64,000 nucleotides of DNA from an uncultured Erythrobacter sp. (GCA_937899785.1 CALCCG010000183.1:33733-97732), one strand, 5' to 3'; counted from the first letter of the stretch, positions 36,777 to 48,440 are shown. The notes: a model not told the origin generated them from the sequence alone. Made by a program: numbers and translations.

Positions 36777-37709
36777 TTAGGTCTTGGGTTTGGGCTTGCG
36801 TTTGCGCAGAACGCCCTCTTGCGCGACGCTGGCGACCAGACGGCCATCGCGCGTGAAGATGCGGCCTCGGTTGAAGCCGCGCCCGCCACCCGACCAGGGG
36901 CTGTCGGTGACGTAGAGCAGCCACTCGTCGGCGCGCGCGTCGCTGTGGAACCAGAGCGCATGATCGAGGCTGGCGCCGACCAGCTCGCCGCGCATCCACG
37001 ACAGGCCGTGGGGCAAGGCGCTGGTGCCGAGCAGGGTGAAGTCGCTGGCGTAGGTGATGAGCGCGCGGTGCAAAGCGGGGGTGTCCGCCTCGCCGGTGAC
37101 AGGCGCGATGGTGCGGAACCAGGTGTGGGCGTGCGGGGGTTGCGGATCGGTGTTCATCCAGTGGAGCCGGTCCACAGTGCGCATCTCGATCGGGCGCGGG
37201 CGTAGCATGAGCTTGCGCTGGTTTTCGGTCAGAAGCTCACTGATCTGCTCGACAACCTCGCGGCGGATCTCGGTGTCGGGTTTGAGCCCTTCGGGAGGCG
37301 CGACATCAGGCATCGGGGCCTCGCAATGCTCCAGGCCTTGTTCGGGGATCTGGAAGCTGGCGGTGAGGTTGAGGATGGGCTGCCAGCGGCCGTCTTGGTC
37401 TTCTTGAGAGGCGACCACGCGGCGGTTTGAGAAGCTGTTTCCGTCAAAGTCGCGCTCGATGCGGTACTCGATCGGTTTGCCCTCTGTGCCGCCGCGCAGG
37501 AAGTAGGCGTGGAGCGAATGCGCGACCTTGCCGCGTGCGACGCCGCGCTGTGCGGATTGGAGCGCCTGCGCCAGGACCTGGCCGCCGAACACTCGGCCAA
37601 GTCCCCCCTTCTGGGGCGAACCAAGGCAAATGTCCGAAGCGGTTTGCTCAACGGTCAACAGTCGGACGAGCCCGGCGACAAGCCGTTCGGGAAGTGGGGT
37701 TTCGCTCAT
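36777..37709 (-). CDS. tesB: Acyl-CoA thioesterase II
   Basis: GGQVLAQALQSAQRGVARGKVAHSLHAYFLRGG; double hot-dog; start at MSETPLPERLV. Confidence 0.92.
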   Translation of the reverse strand: MSETPLPERLVAGLVRLLTVEQTASDICLGSPQKGGLGRVFGGQVLAQALQSAQRGVARGKVAHSLHAYFLRGGTEGKPIEYRIERDFDGNSFSNRRVVASQEDQDGRWQPILNLTASFQIPEQGLEHCEAPMPDVAPPEGLKPDTEIRREVVEQISELLTENQRKLMLRPRPIEMRTVDRLHWMNTDPQPPHAHTWFRTIAPVTGEADTPALHRALITYASDFTLLGTSALPHGLSWMRGELVGASLDHALWFHSDARADEWLLYVTDSPWSGGGRGFNRGRIFTRDGRLVASVAQEGVLRKRKPKPKT

Positions 37710-37741
37710 GGCAACGGCCATGCGAGTGTGCAGACGCTCCG

Positions 37742-38827
37742 TCAAGCGGACGAGGCTTGGTGGTGCACGGGGCGTTCCCACAGGGGCTGCAGCGCGCGGG
37801 CCAAGAACGGGTTGCGCACGAACAGAAGGTCTACGAAAGCGCCCGCGGGTTCCGCACCCATCTGCTGCTTGTAGCCCGCGTCGCCCAGGCCCCAGTCAAG
37901 CCACTGAACGCCGCGTTGGGCGGCTCTGGTGAAGTCGTCGTAAAGCAGAATACGCCCGGGCGAGTGTTTGGAGAAACGCTGATCGAAATTGTTGGCAATA
38001 CAATAGCGCGTTGTCCCGCAATCCAGCCCGAAGGTGAAGGCGACCGGCGTTTCGCCGACCGATAAGACGCTGCCGCGGATCATCGCCGCAAGCGCCGGGT
38101 CACGGGCGATATCTTCCCAGGTGGCGCGCAGGTCCGGGTCCATGAACTTGGTGTCTGCGCCCTCGTCGAGCTGGCCGACCCAGCTGTGTGCCTCGATCGC
38201 CGCGATCGAATCGCGGACCGCCAGGCTCCAGTCCTGGCCGCTGAAGGAAGCAAGGCTGACGGGCCCCGTTTTCTCCAGTTGGCGCACACGCCAGCGGTCC
38301 TTTTGCTGCCCCTTGCTCGAGGGCCAGGCACCGCTCTCACTGAGCTTAGCCAGATCGAGCGCAAAGAGTTGGCCAACGGTCTTAGAAAGCACGCGCCAGC
38401 CCGCCAGGCTGGCCGCCTTTCGCAGCAGCTGAAGCGAGGCGTCGCTTTCCAATGCGGGACCGAGACGAAGGACCATCCCAAGCGCGGCCTTGAGCTCCCG
38501 ATTGTCCAGCGCACCGGCCAGATCGCTTGCGCTGGCGCTGCGGTCGACCGGCACGCCGCGCATGGGCCAGTAGGGCCCGGTGACCTCGCTTACGGTGAGC
38601 CCTAACACGGCGGGGCCGACCGGCCTGGGGCGCAGCGGGAAGGCTGCGAGCGGCGTGCCCGACGTTGAGCGCGCGACGACAATTTGCGTTGCCGGAGCCG
38701 GGCCGCTCAAAAACCACGCCGCTCGCAGGAAACCCCGCTCGGGGCGTTCGGCGTGGGCAAGGGCATCGAGCGTCTCGCTACCACTGAGCGTCTCGGCTTT
38801 GAGCCCATGGGAAAATGGGGCGTTCAT
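37742..38827 (-). CDS. GNAT/FemAB-like (CelD-type) acyltransferase
   Basis: C-terminal FGLDCGTTRYCIANNFDQRFSKHSPGRILLYDDF...LDWGLGDAGYKQQMGAEP. Confidence 0.8.
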   Translation of the reverse strand: MNAPFSHGLKAETLSGSETLDALAHAERPERGFLRAAWFLSGPAPATQIVVARSTSGTPLAAFPLRPRPVGPAVLGLTVSEVTGPYWPMRGVPVDRSASASDLAGALDNRELKAALGMVLRLGPALESDASLQLLRKAASLAGWRVLSKTVGQLFALDLAKLSESGAWPSSKGQQKDRWRVRQLEKTGPVSLASFSGQDWSLAVRDSIAAIEAHSWVGQLDEGADTKFMDPDLRATWEDIARDPALAAMIRGSVLSVGETPVAFTFGLDCGTTRYCIANNFDQRFSKHSPGRILLYDDFTRAAQRGVQWLDWGLGDAGYKQQMGAEPAGAFVDLLFVRNPFLARALQPLWERPVHHQASSA

Positions 38828-38922
38828 GTTCGTCTTCGCCTTTGCCGGTGGCGCCGTGCGCGGGGTTCCAAAATGGCTTATCAGCGAGAGTTTAAGAAAT
38901 AGCCGTGGTTGGCAGGCCAACG

Positions 38923-38957
38923 AAAAACCCCGCCGAGCTTTGGGCCCGGCGGGGTTT
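38923..38957 (-). terminator. Rho-independent terminator after hppA
   Basis: Minus-strand AAACCCCGCCG...CGGCGGGGTTTTT stem-loop just after the hppA stop. Confidence 0.9.
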
Positions 38958-38982
38958 GTCTTTATCACAGCGGCGGGTGCGC

Positions 38983-41091
38983 TTAGTGCGCTCCGGCCAA
39001 AGCCGCGAGCAGAAGCAGCGCGACGATATTCGTGATCTTAATCATCGGGTTCACGGCTGGGCCCGCTGTGTCCTTGTAAGGATCGCCCACCGTGTCACCC
39101 GTCACCGCGGCTTTGTGAGCTTCGGAGCCCTTGCCGCCGTGATTGCCGTCTTCGATGTACTTCTTGGCGTTGTCCCATGCGCCGCCACCAGCGGTCATGG
39201 AAAGCGCGACGAAAAGACCGCCCACGATCACACCCAAAAGCAGCGCGCCGAGCGCGGCAAAGGCGTTGTCCTGACCTGCGATCAGGTAGATCACAAAGTA
39301 GGTCGCGATCGGCGCGAGCACCGGTAGAAGCGACGGCACGATCATTTCCTTAATCGCCGCCTTGGTCACCAGGTCCACCGTCCGGGCGTAGTCCGGTCGG
39401 CTGGTGCCGGCCATAATCCCTGCGTCCTTGGCGAACTGGTCACGCACGTCGACAACCACGTCGCCCGCCGCGCGGCCCACAGCCGTCATGCCCATCGCAC
39501 CAAACAGGTACGGGAGGAGCGCGCCCAGCAACAGGCCGACGATCACGTAGGGGTTCTCAAGACCGAAATCGACGTTGGCATCCGGGAAGAACTCCCGAAG
39601 GTCAGCCGTGTAGGCGGCGAAAAGCACCAGAGCGGCCAGGCCAGCGGAACCAATCGCATAGCCCTTGGTCACAGCCTTCGTAGTGTTGCCAACGGCGTCG
39701 AGAAGGTCAGTCTTCTCACGCACGCTTTCATCGAGTTCTGACATCTCGGCGATGCCGCCAGCGTTATCCGTCACCGGGCCGTACGCGTCGAGCGCCACGA
39801 CCATGCCCGCCAGAGCCAGCATCGCGGTCGCGCCATAGGCGAGACCGATCAGACCAGCGAGCTGATACGCGCCGATAATCGCCGCAATGATTACGATGGT
39901 CGGCAGAGCGGTCGATTCCAGGCTGATCGCGAGACCCTGGATCACGTTGGTGCCGTGGCCCGTCTCCGAAGCCTTGGCGATCGATCGCACCGGGCGGAAA
40001 TTGGTGCCGGTGTAGTACTCGGTGATCCAGATGATAATGCCCGTCAGCACCAGGCCAATCAGCGAGCATAGGAACAGGTCCATGCCGCTGAACGCAACGC
40101 CGCTCGGGCCAGCGCCCAGATCCGCGCTCATGTCACCCAATGCGTACTGCGTGACCACGTAGATCAGCGGAACGGCTAGAACGGCGGTGACGATGAAGCC
40201 TTTGTACATCGCGCCCATGACGTTGGTGCCGTTGCCCAGACGAACAAAGTAGGTGCCGATGATCGAGGTGACGATGCACGCCCCGCCGATCAGCAGCGGA
40301 AGTGCCATCATCGGGAGGAGCAGATCGCCGAGCACTTCGCTGAAGAGCAGCGCGGTCAGGACCATGGTCGCACCCACGGTGACAACATATGTCTCGAACA
40401 GGTCCGCGGCCATACCAGCGCAGTCGCCGACATTGTCGCCGACATTGTCAGCGATTGTGGCGGGGTTTCGGGGGTCATCCTCTGGGATCGAGGCTTCGAC
40501 CTTACCGACGAGGTCCGCGCCGACGTCAGCCGCCTTGGTGAAAATACCGCCACCAAGCCGGGCAAAGATCGAGATCAGCGAAGCGCCAAAGGCAAGGCCT
40601 AGGAGACCGTCAATCACAGTGCGGTCGTTCGGGGCAAGTTCCATTGGACCCACCAGAACATAGAAATACACCGCGATCGCCAGCAGCGCGAGGCCCGCCA
40701 CGAGCATGCCGGTGATGGCGCCCGCGCGAAACGCAATGGTTAGCCCCTGTTGGCGGCCTTGCTCCGCTGCGGCCGCTGTGCGCACGTTGGAGCGGACCGA
40801 GATGTTCATCCCGATATAGCCCGCAACTCCTGAGAGCACAGCGCCGATGACAAAGCCAACAGCCGGTATCATACCCAGCGCGAAACCGACGATGATAGCG
40901 GCAACAACGCCAACAATAGCAATCGCAGTGTATTGACGGTTGAGGTAAGCCTGCGCGCCTTCTTGAATGGCGCCGGCGATTTCCTGCATTTTGGCGTTCC
41001 CGGCGCTCGCGCCCAGAACCTGTCGGCTGGTGACGATGCCATAGACAATGGCAAGCAGACCCAGACCGATCGAAATCAGTATCAGATTCAC
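38983..41091 (-). CDS. hppA: Membrane-bound proton-translocating pyrophosphatase, K+-independent type by motif
   Basis: [24 protein letters not shown] start at 41091 ([18 protein letters not shown]). Confidence 0.95.
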   Translation of the reverse strand: MNLILISIGLGLLAIVYGIVTSRQVLGASAGNAKMQEIAGAIQEGAQAYLNRQYTAIAIVGVVAAIIVGFALGMIPAVGFVIGAVLSGVAGYIGMNISVRSNVRTAAAAEQGRQQGLTIAFRAGAITGMLVAGLALLAIAVYFYVLVGPMELAPNDRTVIDGLLGLAFGASLISIFARLGGGIFTKAADVGADLVGKVEASIPEDDPRNPATIADNVGDNVGDCAGMAADLFETYVVTVGATMVLTALLFSEVLGDLLLPMMALPLLIGGACIVTSIIGTYFVRLGNGTNVMGAMYKGFIVTAVLAVPLIYVVTQYALGDMSADLGAGPSGVAFSGMDLFLCSLIGLVLTGIIIWITEYYTGTNFRPVRSIAKASETGHGTNVIQGLAISLESTALPTIVIIAAIIGAYQLAGLIGLAYGATAMLALAGMVVALDAYGPVTDNAGGIAEMSELDESVREKTDLLDAVGNTTKAVTKGYAIGSAGLAALVLFAAYTADLREFFPDANVDFGLENPYVIVGLLLGALLPYLFGAMGMTAVGRAAGDVVVDVRDQFAKDAGIMAGTSRPDYARTVDLVTKAAIKEMIVPSLLPVLAPIATYFVIYLIAGQDNAFAALGALLLGVIVGGLFVALSMTAGGGAWDNAKKYIEDGNHGGKGSEAHKAAVTGDTVGDPYKDTAGPAVNPMIKITNIVALLLLAALAGAH

Positions 41092-41302
41092 GAATTGATC
41101 CCCTCTTAAACAAGTATCTCTTGTTTTATGATTGGCTTTCCCGGAGCGCCCCGCCTGACTGAGTGCCAGGTTGGTCCTTCGAAGTGCAAGAGCCGTTAGC
41201 TTAGGAGCTTGCCGGTGTCTAGCACGAGCGAACGCGGCCCCTATAGGGCGTTTCCCACTTGGTTCTGGCCGGAGAGGTCGCTCACTATCCGCCGGTTTGA
41301 CT

Positions 41303-42160
41303 TTAGCCGTGCTGATACCCGAGTGATTGCGGCTCCAAGAGCGCGGTACCGCCGAGATAGACCGGCGCCTCACTCTCAGCTTCCACGACACCGATTCGGG
41401 TTACGGGCACGGGCAAATCAAGGGCCGGGTGCGCGGTAAAGAGCAGCTCGTAATCATCGCCCCATCGCAGACACTCGTCGAGGCGGGTGGTGTCCGCCAC
41501 TGGAATGAGCTCGGGCTTGAGCCGAAATGAGACCTTGCTGGACTGCGCCATGCGCCAGGCGTCAAGCAGCAAGCCGTCGGATACATCCATCATCGCGCTT
41601 ACAAGCGGAGCCAGCGCGCGCCCCTCCGCAAGACGCGGCTGCGGGCGGTGGAACGCGTCCAGATGCTGAGCATGCCCCTCAAAGCCGAGCATCGCGCGGC
41701 CAAAGATGCCGGTAACATACAGCGCGTCCCCTTCCTTTGCGCCCCGGCGCGAAGGAACAGGCTGATGAGTGGCGCGACCGATTGCGGTAATGCCGAACGT
41801 GCTTGGACCGGTTGACGCGATGGTGTCCCCACCAAGCAATGGCATGTCGTAGATGACCAGAGCGTCGCGCAGGCCGCTTAAGAAGCCTTCATCGTCGCGC
41901 CCAAGGGAAACCCCAATGAGCGCTCCAATCGGATCGGCTCCTTTGGACGCGAGGTCCGACAGGTTCATCGCCACCAGCTTCCAAGCGACATCAGCCATTT
42001 TAGCTTCTGGCGCGAAATGTGTGCCCTCGGCCATCATATCGTGCGTCAGGATGAGCGTTTCTGTCCCACATTCGAAAACCGCGCAGTCATCGTCCAGGCC
42101 GCGAGCAGCGGGGTGCAACGGCAGCGTGCGCAGCCCAGCGACAAACTCAAGCTCGTTCAT
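41303..42160 (-). CDS. thiL: Thiamine-monophosphate kinase
   Basis: [26 protein letters not shown]...[19 protein letters not shown]. Confidence 0.95.
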   Translation of the reverse strand: MNELEFVAGLRTLPLHPAARGLDDDCAVFECGTETLILTHDMMAEGTHFAPEAKMADVAWKLVAMNLSDLASKGADPIGALIGVSLGRDDEGFLSGLRDALVIYDMPLLGGDTIASTGPSTFGITAIGRATHQPVPSRRGAKEGDALYVTGIFGRAMLGFEGHAQHLDAFHRPQPRLAEGRALAPLVSAMMDVSDGLLLDAWRMAQSSKVSFRLKPELIPVADTTRLDECLRWGDDYELLFTAHPALDLPVPVTRIGVVEAESEAPVYLGGTALLEPQSLGYQHG

Positions 42161-42260
42161 GTCTTTACCGTCATCCCTGTGATCCCGGTGCCAAGCCTAA
42201 AGCGGTCGGCCCGCGAAAAAAAGACACAGAAATTTGCAACCTACGACAGGGGAGTAGAGC

Positions 42261-42740
42261 TCATACTCGTGTTTGCTTGGCGACCGCATCGAGAACACCG
42301 TTCACAAACTTGGCTTCGCGGTCATCAAAGAAGGCCTTGGCAACGTCCACATATTCGCTGATTGCGGCAGCAGGCGGCACGTCCTTGCGAGCGATCAGTT
42401 CATAGGCTCCAGCGCGCAGGATCTGCGTCATAGTCTTGTCGAGCCGCGCCAGTGTCCAGCCAGCGGCCAAACGTGCGCTAAGGATTTCATCGATCTCGTC
42501 GCGCCGCGCGTCCACCCCGCGCACGATATCGTTGAAAAAGTCGACCTCGGCCTCGGCGTATGTGGCTTCTCCATGGTCTTCATCATCGATGACACGGCCC
42601 AATCGGTGCTGGTGAAACTCATCAAGCAGCCAGGGCAGAGCTGTGCCTTCCATCTGCATCTGGTAAAGAGCCTGAACCGCCGCAAGGCGCGCGGCGGATC
42701 GGGCCTGTGAACGTGGGGGAGTTTGAGACGGTGCGCTCAT
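42261..42740 (-). CDS. nusB: Transcription antitermination protein NusB
   Basis: RSAARLAAVQALYQMQM...AISEYVDVAKAFFDDREAKFVNGVLDAV. Confidence 0.96.
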   Translation of the reverse strand: MSAPSQTPPRSQARSAARLAAVQALYQMQMEGTALPWLLDEFHQHRLGRVIDDEDHGEATYAEAEVDFFNDIVRGVDARRDEIDEILSARLAAGWTLARLDKTMTQILRAGAYELIARKDVPPAAAISEYVDVAKAFFDDREAKFVNGVLDAVAKQTRV

Positions 42741-44035
42741 TTGAGGCGTACCTCGACCGATTTGGCGTGTGCGGGCAAACCCTCGGCGTGCGCCAGCGCT
42801 GCGGCTGCAGGGCCAATCGCGTTGAGCGCATCCTGATCCAGCTGGACGAAACTGGTCCGCTTCATGAAGTCGAGAACCGAAAGGCCACTCGAAAAGCGAG
42901 CCCGGCGCCCGGTTGGCAAGACGTGGTTTGGCCCTGCGACATAGTCGCCCACAGCCTCGGGCGTCATGCGACCAACGAAAACACTGCCCGCGTGGCGGAT
43001 CTGCTGTAGCATCGGCTCTGCCGCCTCATTCTCTACCGCCAGTTCGACGTGTTCGGCGGCAAGGCGATTGGCGAGCGCCGGGGCTTCCGCGGCGAGGTCA
43101 TTAACGATGATCATCGCGCCATGTTTGTCCCAGGATTCGCGCGCGCGCTTTCCCGTTTCAAGCGTTGCCAAGAACACATCGATGCTATCCTGAACTTGAC
43201 GCGCATAGGCCTCGTCATCGGTGATCAGAATGCTCTGAGAAGACGGATCATGCTCGGCTTGGCTGAGAAGATCAGCAGCGGTCCAGTCCGGGTCATTTTC
43301 GCCATCAGCGATCACAAGGATTTCCGATGGGCCGGCGACCATGTCGATACCGACCACGCCGTAGAGCTGTCGTTTGGCCTCAGCGACATAGGCGTTGCCT
43401 GGGCCGGTGACGACGTCAACTGGCTTGATCCGCTCGGTGCCATAGGCCAGTGCGCCAACCGCTTGCGCGCCGCCTACGCGCCACATTTCATCAATGCCCG
43501 CAACATGAGCGGCAGCAAGAACCAGCGGATTGGAATTCCCTTTGGGTGTTGGAGTCACGACCACGACGCGCTCTACGCCCGCAACGCGAGCGGGGATCGC
43601 GTTCATCAGGAGCGATGACGGGTAGGCCGCCCGCCCGCCGGGCACATATAGGCCAGCGGCATCGACAGCGCGCCAGATCGCGCCCAAACGCACGCCCGCT
43701 TCGTCGATGAAATCGCGTCCGGAGGGAAGCTGCGCTTCGTGATAAGAGCGCACGCGAGATGCAGCGAGTTCGAGCGCCTCGCGCAGCTCAGACCCGATTT
43801 CGCCGTAGGCCTCTTCCATCCTCTCGCGCGTGACAATCCAGTCGGCTTCATCGATCAACGAGTAGCCATCGAAGCGCTGCGTGAGCTCAACGAGCGCCTT
43901 GTCGCCCGAAGATTTGACATCCGCGAGGATCGAGGAAACTTGACCAGACACATTCGTGTCGGCTTCGCGGCGAGCGTTGACGAGGCGCGTAAACCGGGTC
44001 TCAAAGTCCGGATCAAGAGTGGAAAAGCTCTGCAT
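42737..44035 (-). CDS. hisD: Histidinol dehydrogenase
   Basis: 432 aa; GLYVPGGRAAYPSSLLMNAIPARVAGV; GPSEILVIAD. Confidence 0.97.
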   Translation of the reverse strand: MQSFSTLDPDFETRFTRLVNARREADTNVSGQVSSILADVKSSGDKALVELTQRFDGYSLIDEADWIVTRERMEEAYGEIGSELREALELAASRVRSYHEAQLPSGRDFIDEAGVRLGAIWRAVDAAGLYVPGGRAAYPSSLLMNAIPARVAGVERVVVVTPTPKGNSNPLVLAAAHVAGIDEMWRVGGAQAVGALAYGTERIKPVDVVTGPGNAYVAEAKRQLYGVVGIDMVAGPSEILVIADGENDPDWTAADLLSQAEHDPSSQSILITDDEAYARQVQDSIDVFLATLETGKRARESWDKHGAMIIVNDLAAEAPALANRLAAEHVELAVENEAAEPMLQQIRHAGSVFVGRMTPEAVGDYVAGPNHVLPTGRRARFSSGLSVLDFMKRTSFVQLDQDALNAIGPAAAALAHAEGLPAHAKSVEVRLK

Positions 44036-44745
44036 CAGGCTGCGTCCTTTGCGGCGCTTTGGCGGGCCGTTCTTTCGCGGTGGCCAGCGTTTTCGCGGAA
44101 CGCATCAACAAGCGCTGCAATGCGCGGATCGGTCTTGAGCGCCGCGCGGTTCACGATCAGGCGCGCGGTGATGTCCATGATGCGGCTGGTTTCCACGAGG
44201 CCATTCTGCTTGAGAGTGGTGCCCGTTGAAACCAGGTCAACGATCTGGCGCGCGAGGCCCAGCGACGGGGCAAGCTCCATCGCACCGTTGAGTTTGACGC
44301 ATTCAGCCTGGATCCCACGGCGTTCGAAATGGCGGCGTGTGAGATTGGGGTACTTGGTCGCGACGCGCAGGTGGGTGGCTCCGACCTCGCCCGTTTCATC
44401 GCCCGCTATGCGCGCTACGGACAAGCGGCAATGGCCAATATCAAGATCAACCGGAGCGTAAAGGTCAGCGTAATCAAACTCTTCGATTACATCCGATCCC
44501 ACGATCCCGACTTGCGCCGCGCCATGGGCCACAAAGGTCGCCACATCGAACGCACGCACGCGAATAAGGCGCATATCCGCTCGGCTCGTACCGAACGAAA
44601 GCGAGCGGTTAGACTTGTCGAAGAAGCCATCCTCGGGCACCACGCCGCTGCGCGCCATGACAGGAAGCGCCTCATCGAGGATACGCCCCTTTGGCACAGC
44701 GAAGGAAAGCTGCGCTGGGTGTTGATCGGAAAATGTGGAGGTCAT
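44035..44745 (-). CDS. hisG: ATP phosphoribosyltransferase, short form
   Basis: [36 protein letters not shown]-type motif ([16 protein letters not shown]). Confidence 0.96.
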   Translation of the reverse strand: MTSTFSDQHPAQLSFAVPKGRILDEALPVMARSGVVPEDGFFDKSNRSLSFGTSRADMRLIRVRAFDVATFVAHGAAQVGIVGSDVIEEFDYADLYAPVDLDIGHCRLSVARIAGDETGEVGATHLRVATKYPNLTRRHFERRGIQAECVKLNGAMELAPSLGLARQIVDLVSTGTTLKQNGLVETSRIMDITARLIVNRAALKTDPRIAALVDAFRENAGHRERTARQSAAKDAA

Positions 44746-44814
44746 TGCGCGTGCGCCTTTAAAGGCTGGTGCAAAAAAGAGCAATGATATGGCGCCGATA
44801 GAGGAGCTAGGTCG

Positions 44815-45897
44815 ATGTCACCGACCGGGATCATGGCGATCAAAGAGTTTGACGTGGCGATCGCTTGGCAGGCCGATCACGCCTACCAAGCGGGCGCACG
44901 GTGCACGGCGCGCGTGATCCGTGCTTTGGGCAAGGTGCGTGAGACCGACACCAAACTTGCTCAGCGCATGCGCGCTTGGAAGGGGCTGACACTAAAGGAC
45001 GCCATGCCTCTGCGAGTAACGGGCGGACTACATCATCTGGCGCTGACCCGAACCGATGAGCGCTTGGTGCCAGTCTACAACGAGGAACTGACCGATCAGG
45101 ATGCCATCGATGCCATTGTGGTTGATATGGTGGCTCAGCACGATGCAGAGCTTGTGCCGTGGCTTGATGGGCCGCCGCAAACGAACGAGGCCGGGCGTTC
45201 GGCGAGTCTGATGGGAGGCCTCCTGTGGCTAGCCCAGCGGGTGCCGCCGCGCCTTGAGCTCTTCGAACTGGGCGCGAGCGCGGGCGTAAACACGATGTTA
45301 GATCGCTACCGCTTCAGCCTGGGCGGAACCAAGGTTGGTCCTCCGACATCTGTGATGCAGATCGCACCTGAATGGCGAGGCGTGGGCGCTCCACCGCGAC
45401 CGCCATCAGGATTTGAGATTGCGTCTGTGCGCGGCTGCGACGTGGCCCCGATCGATCTCTCCGATCCCGATTCTGCGCTGAAATTGAAAGCCTATGTCTG
45501 GCCCGACGCGCCGGAGCGAATGGCCCGGATTGACGCTGCGATCCAATTGGCGCTTCAAGACGCGCCCGACGTTGTTTTGGAAGACGCAGCCGATTTCGCC
45601 AAAGCGATGTTTGACGAGCCTCAGCCCGCTGGAACCACGCGCGTCATGTTTCATTCGATCATGTGGCAGTACCTGCCCCAAGCCGCCCAGGACGCGATCA
45701 CCGCGATGTTTGAACAGCGCGGTGCAATCGCATCGCGCGAGCGTCCGCTCGCTTGGGTGTGTCTGGAAACCGACCCAGCGACCTTTCGCCACGAATTGAC
45801 GGTTCGGTGTTGGGCTGGTGAGCCAGGCGATGGCCAGCCGATGAAGCTTGCCTATGCACACCCTCACGGCGCTTGGGTCGAATGGATCGGCGTCTAA
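44815..45897 (+). CDS. DUF2332-family protein
   Basis: [36 protein letters not shown] typical of DUF2332. Confidence 0.85.
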   Translation: MSPTGIMAIKEFDVAIAWQADHAYQAGARCTARVIRALGKVRETDTKLAQRMRAWKGLTLKDAMPLRVTGGLHHLALTRTDERLVPVYNEELTDQDAIDAIVVDMVAQHDAELVPWLDGPPQTNEAGRSASLMGGLLWLAQRVPPRLELFELGASAGVNTMLDRYRFSLGGTKVGPPTSVMQIAPEWRGVGAPPRPPSGFEIASVRGCDVAPIDLSDPDSALKLKAYVWPDAPERMARIDAAIQLALQDAPDVVLEDAADFAKAMFDEPQPAGTTRVMFHSIMWQYLPQAAQDAITAMFEQRGAIASRERPLAWVCLETDPATFRHELTVRCWAGEPGDGQPMKLAYAHPHGAWVEWIGV

Positions 45898-45937
45898 CCC
45901 GGGTGCATTCCGCCACAAAAACGTGTACTGACAGGCT

Positions 45938-46393
45938 ATGGACGATCGCCCACTCCCATACGCCTCTGACACACTTGAGGATGCTCTGACGGCGTTCCGC
46001 CGTGAGAACGGTTTGGACGCCAAATATGCAGGCATGAGCGAAAAGGCGAAAAAGCTGTTTGAGCAGCACGATATAATTCACGTTCTTTTCGGGCTCAGCA
46101 CAAGTGTGCGCGATGAGGCCAAGGCCGATGGCTGGACTCTTTTGGGCAGCGACGTCACTTGGGTCGAACTGCGCACCTTTTCCGAACTGCCCGAAGAAAA
46201 AGAGATAGTCAGGGATCTTGGGTGGGTGACAATAACTCGCGCAGTCCTTCGGGCTATTCCGGATTATCTCGGAATGGCCTGGCGCTCGCGTCGCCTCACC
46301 AAGAGATGGCGCTGGTCTGACAACGCTCCATATCGAAAAAAATCGGTCGCAGAGATCCGGCGCGAATTCGGAATTGACATCGCGTTATCCTGA
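45938..46393 (+). CDS. Coq4-like protein
   Basis: HDIIH-x11-E (HDIIHVLFGLSTSVRDE) matches the Coq4 zinc motif. Confidence 0.65.
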   Translation: MDDRPLPYASDTLEDALTAFRRENGLDAKYAGMSEKAKKLFEQHDIIHVLFGLSTSVRDEAKADGWTLLGSDVTWVELRTFSELPEEKEIVRDLGWVTITRAVLRAIPDYLGMAWRSRRLTKRWRWSDNAPYRKKSVAEIRREFGIDIALS

Positions 46394-46408
46394 TCCGGCT
46401 TGGATCGA

Positions 46409-46636
46409 TCAATCCTCGTCTGTGCGCCAGCGGAATTGGAATTCCAGCTCGTGCATCGGGCCCTCCTGCTCGTGCTCGATTGAGAATTCGGCGCCCGCGG
46501 GAACGTATAGGCGCTGATTGTCGACTTGGATCTCAAACGCCTGGTTCTGGCGCAAAGCTTCGACAAGTCGCTCAAGCTTGGCGATGTTCTGATCGGTCGA
46601 ATAAGTCTTCGTTACATCGCGGCTGGTTTCGGTCAT
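46409..46636 (-). CDS. Amphi-Trp domain protein
   Basis: 75 aa; IQVDNQRLYVPAGAEFSIEHEQEGPMHELEFQFRW. Confidence 0.8.
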   Translation of the reverse strand: MTETSRDVTKTYSTDQNIAKLERLVEALRQNQAFEIQVDNQRLYVPAGAEFSIEHEQEGPMHELEFQFRWRTDED

Positions 46637-46674
46637 GAAGGGGCTCCTCGTTCAAGAGATTACACCCGCTACCT

Positions 46675-47562
46675 TCAAGATTGCAGGAATTTTTCTATCG
46701 CGGAATTAACTGCATCGGGCGCCTCCCACGGAACGAAGTGGCCGCAATTGGGCACTTCCACTAGGGTGAGCGGGTCGATCACTTGGTCGAGCCCTTCGAG
46801 ATTTTCCTTGGGAAGTGCCAGATCATCGAGCGCCCAGATGACCAGCGTTGGAATGGTCAGGTCGGGAAGGTCGGGCGGAGAATAGTCCGCAGGCAACTCA
46901 AAGGGCTCGTCCATTGTCGGCACGACCATCGGGCTCGCGCGATAATAGTTGATCATGCCAAAGGCCGCGTCGCGGTTTTGCCAATCGCGAAGCAATTGTG
47001 CACGCTCCTCCGGTTCCATCGCGCCTGGCCTGTCCCACTTGACCTCCTTTTGCATAAGCCCGGTAAGACCGCGATCCTTGATCAGAGGGTCGTTGCTCCG
47101 ATCACGGAACCCGCGAATGTACTGGCTTGCTTCGCGCTGTGCCGCATTTGTGTAGAGAAGCTTCTGGAAAATAAGCGGGTGCGGCGCGTTGGCGATGATC
47201 GCGCGGCTTACACGGGTATGCTGCCCCGCCAGAGCGACACCCCACGCAATCGCGCCGCCCCAATCGTGTCCGACAATGGTGAAGCTGGCGATACCCAGCG
47301 TGTCGGCGAGTAGAAAGATATCGCCGATCAGCTTACCCGGTTCATAGGCTTCTACCGCTTGCGGTTTGGATGACTGCCGATATCCGCGCTGGTCCGGCGC
47401 AATGCACCGATAGCGGCCCTTAAAGTGACGGATCTGATGGCGCCACGTGCGGTGGCTCTCCGGAAATCCGTGCAGGAAGATAAGGACCGGCGCATCGACG
47501 GGGCCTTCGTCGACGCACATTAAATGAAAGCCATTGGGAAGATGAACGCGCTTTTGCTCCAT
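46675..47562 (-). CDS. Alpha/beta hydrolase, epoxide hydrolase-like
   Basis: LIFLHGFPESHRTWRHQI; VGHDWGGAIAWG; CGHFVPWEAP. Confidence 0.92.
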   Translation of the reverse strand: MEQKRVHLPNGFHLMCVDEGPVDAPVLIFLHGFPESHRTWRHQIRHFKGRYRCIAPDQRGYRQSSKPQAVEAYEPGKLIGDIFLLADTLGIASFTIVGHDWGGAIAWGVALAGQHTRVSRAIIANAPHPLIFQKLLYTNAAQREASQYIRGFRDRSNDPLIKDRGLTGLMQKEVKWDRPGAMEPEERAQLLRDWQNRDAAFGMINYYRASPMVVPTMDEPFELPADYSPPDLPDLTIPTLVIWALDDLALPKENLEGLDQVIDPLTLVEVPNCGHFVPWEAPDAVNSAIEKFLQS

Positions 47563-48440
47563 CAGCTCTGGCCAGCGGTCTCGGCTTCCATGTTCTGCAT
47601 ATAGCCAGCCGCGACCATTCCTTCGATTTGGTCGAAGAGCGCTTCCGGCGTACGACGAAGTTCCCCCATCGCCAGTTCGGCTCTCTCTGCGATGATGATT
47701 TCGCGCTCCTCATTCGCCATACCGTCGAGCATCGCTCTTGCTGCTTCATGCGCCGGGATTCCGTTTTCGATCGCCTTATCCGAGACCCCTCGCACCGATC
47801 CATCGGCGTTCAGCGCGTTGCGGCTAACATTGGTGGCAACAGAGCCAGGATAGATTGTGTGGACGCTCACTCCGTTGATGGATAGTTCGCCACGCAGAGC
47901 GTCAGCGTAACCCGCAAGACCAAACTTGGCTGCAGAGTACGCGGTGCGCATTGGCACCCCCACTTTTCCGGCAATCGACGAAATGAACGCGAGAGCGCCC
48001 AATCCGCGATCTGCCATGTGCCCGATAAGGCTCTGAGAAAAGGCGATTTGGGCAATGAGATCAATGTCGATGATGTTGCGGTAGACATCCATATTGGTCT
48101 TAAGGGCACGGCTGCGCTGCGAAATTCCCGCGTTGGCCACCGCAATATCGACATGCCCCTTCCACGCGATTGCGGCTGCAGTTGCCTCGCCGAGCGCCGC
48201 CTCGTCGCGCACGTCGAACGGCACAATAAGCGCCTCGCCGCAATCGGCGGCAACTTCCGCGAGGCGCCCCTCGTCTCGTCCAGAAAGCACAACATGGCCG
48301 CCGCGGCTCGCAAGATCGCGCGCTAAAGCCGCGCCGATGCCCGAAGACGCTCCGGTGATCCACGCCACCTTGCCATTGAAGTCCATTGCTCTCCCTTTCC
48401 TATGTCTGCGCAGCGATACCAGACGCGCTGGCGAGGGCAA
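47562..48440 (-). CDS. SDR-family oxidoreductase
   Basis: GASSGIGAALARDLA; YSAAKFGLAGYADALR. Confidence 0.94.
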   Translation of the reverse strand: MPSPARLVSLRRHRKGRAMDFNGKVAWITGASSGIGAALARDLASRGGHVVLSGRDEGRLAEVAADCGEALIVPFDVRDEAALGEATAAAIAWKGHVDIAVANAGISQRSRALKTNMDVYRNIIDIDLIAQIAFSQSLIGHMADRGLGALAFISSIAGKVGVPMRTAYSAAKFGLAGYADALRGELSINGVSVHTIYPGSVATNVSRNALNADGSVRGVSDKAIENGIPAHEAARAMLDGMANEEREIIIAERAELAMGELRRTPEALFDQIEGMVAAGYMQNMEAETAGQS

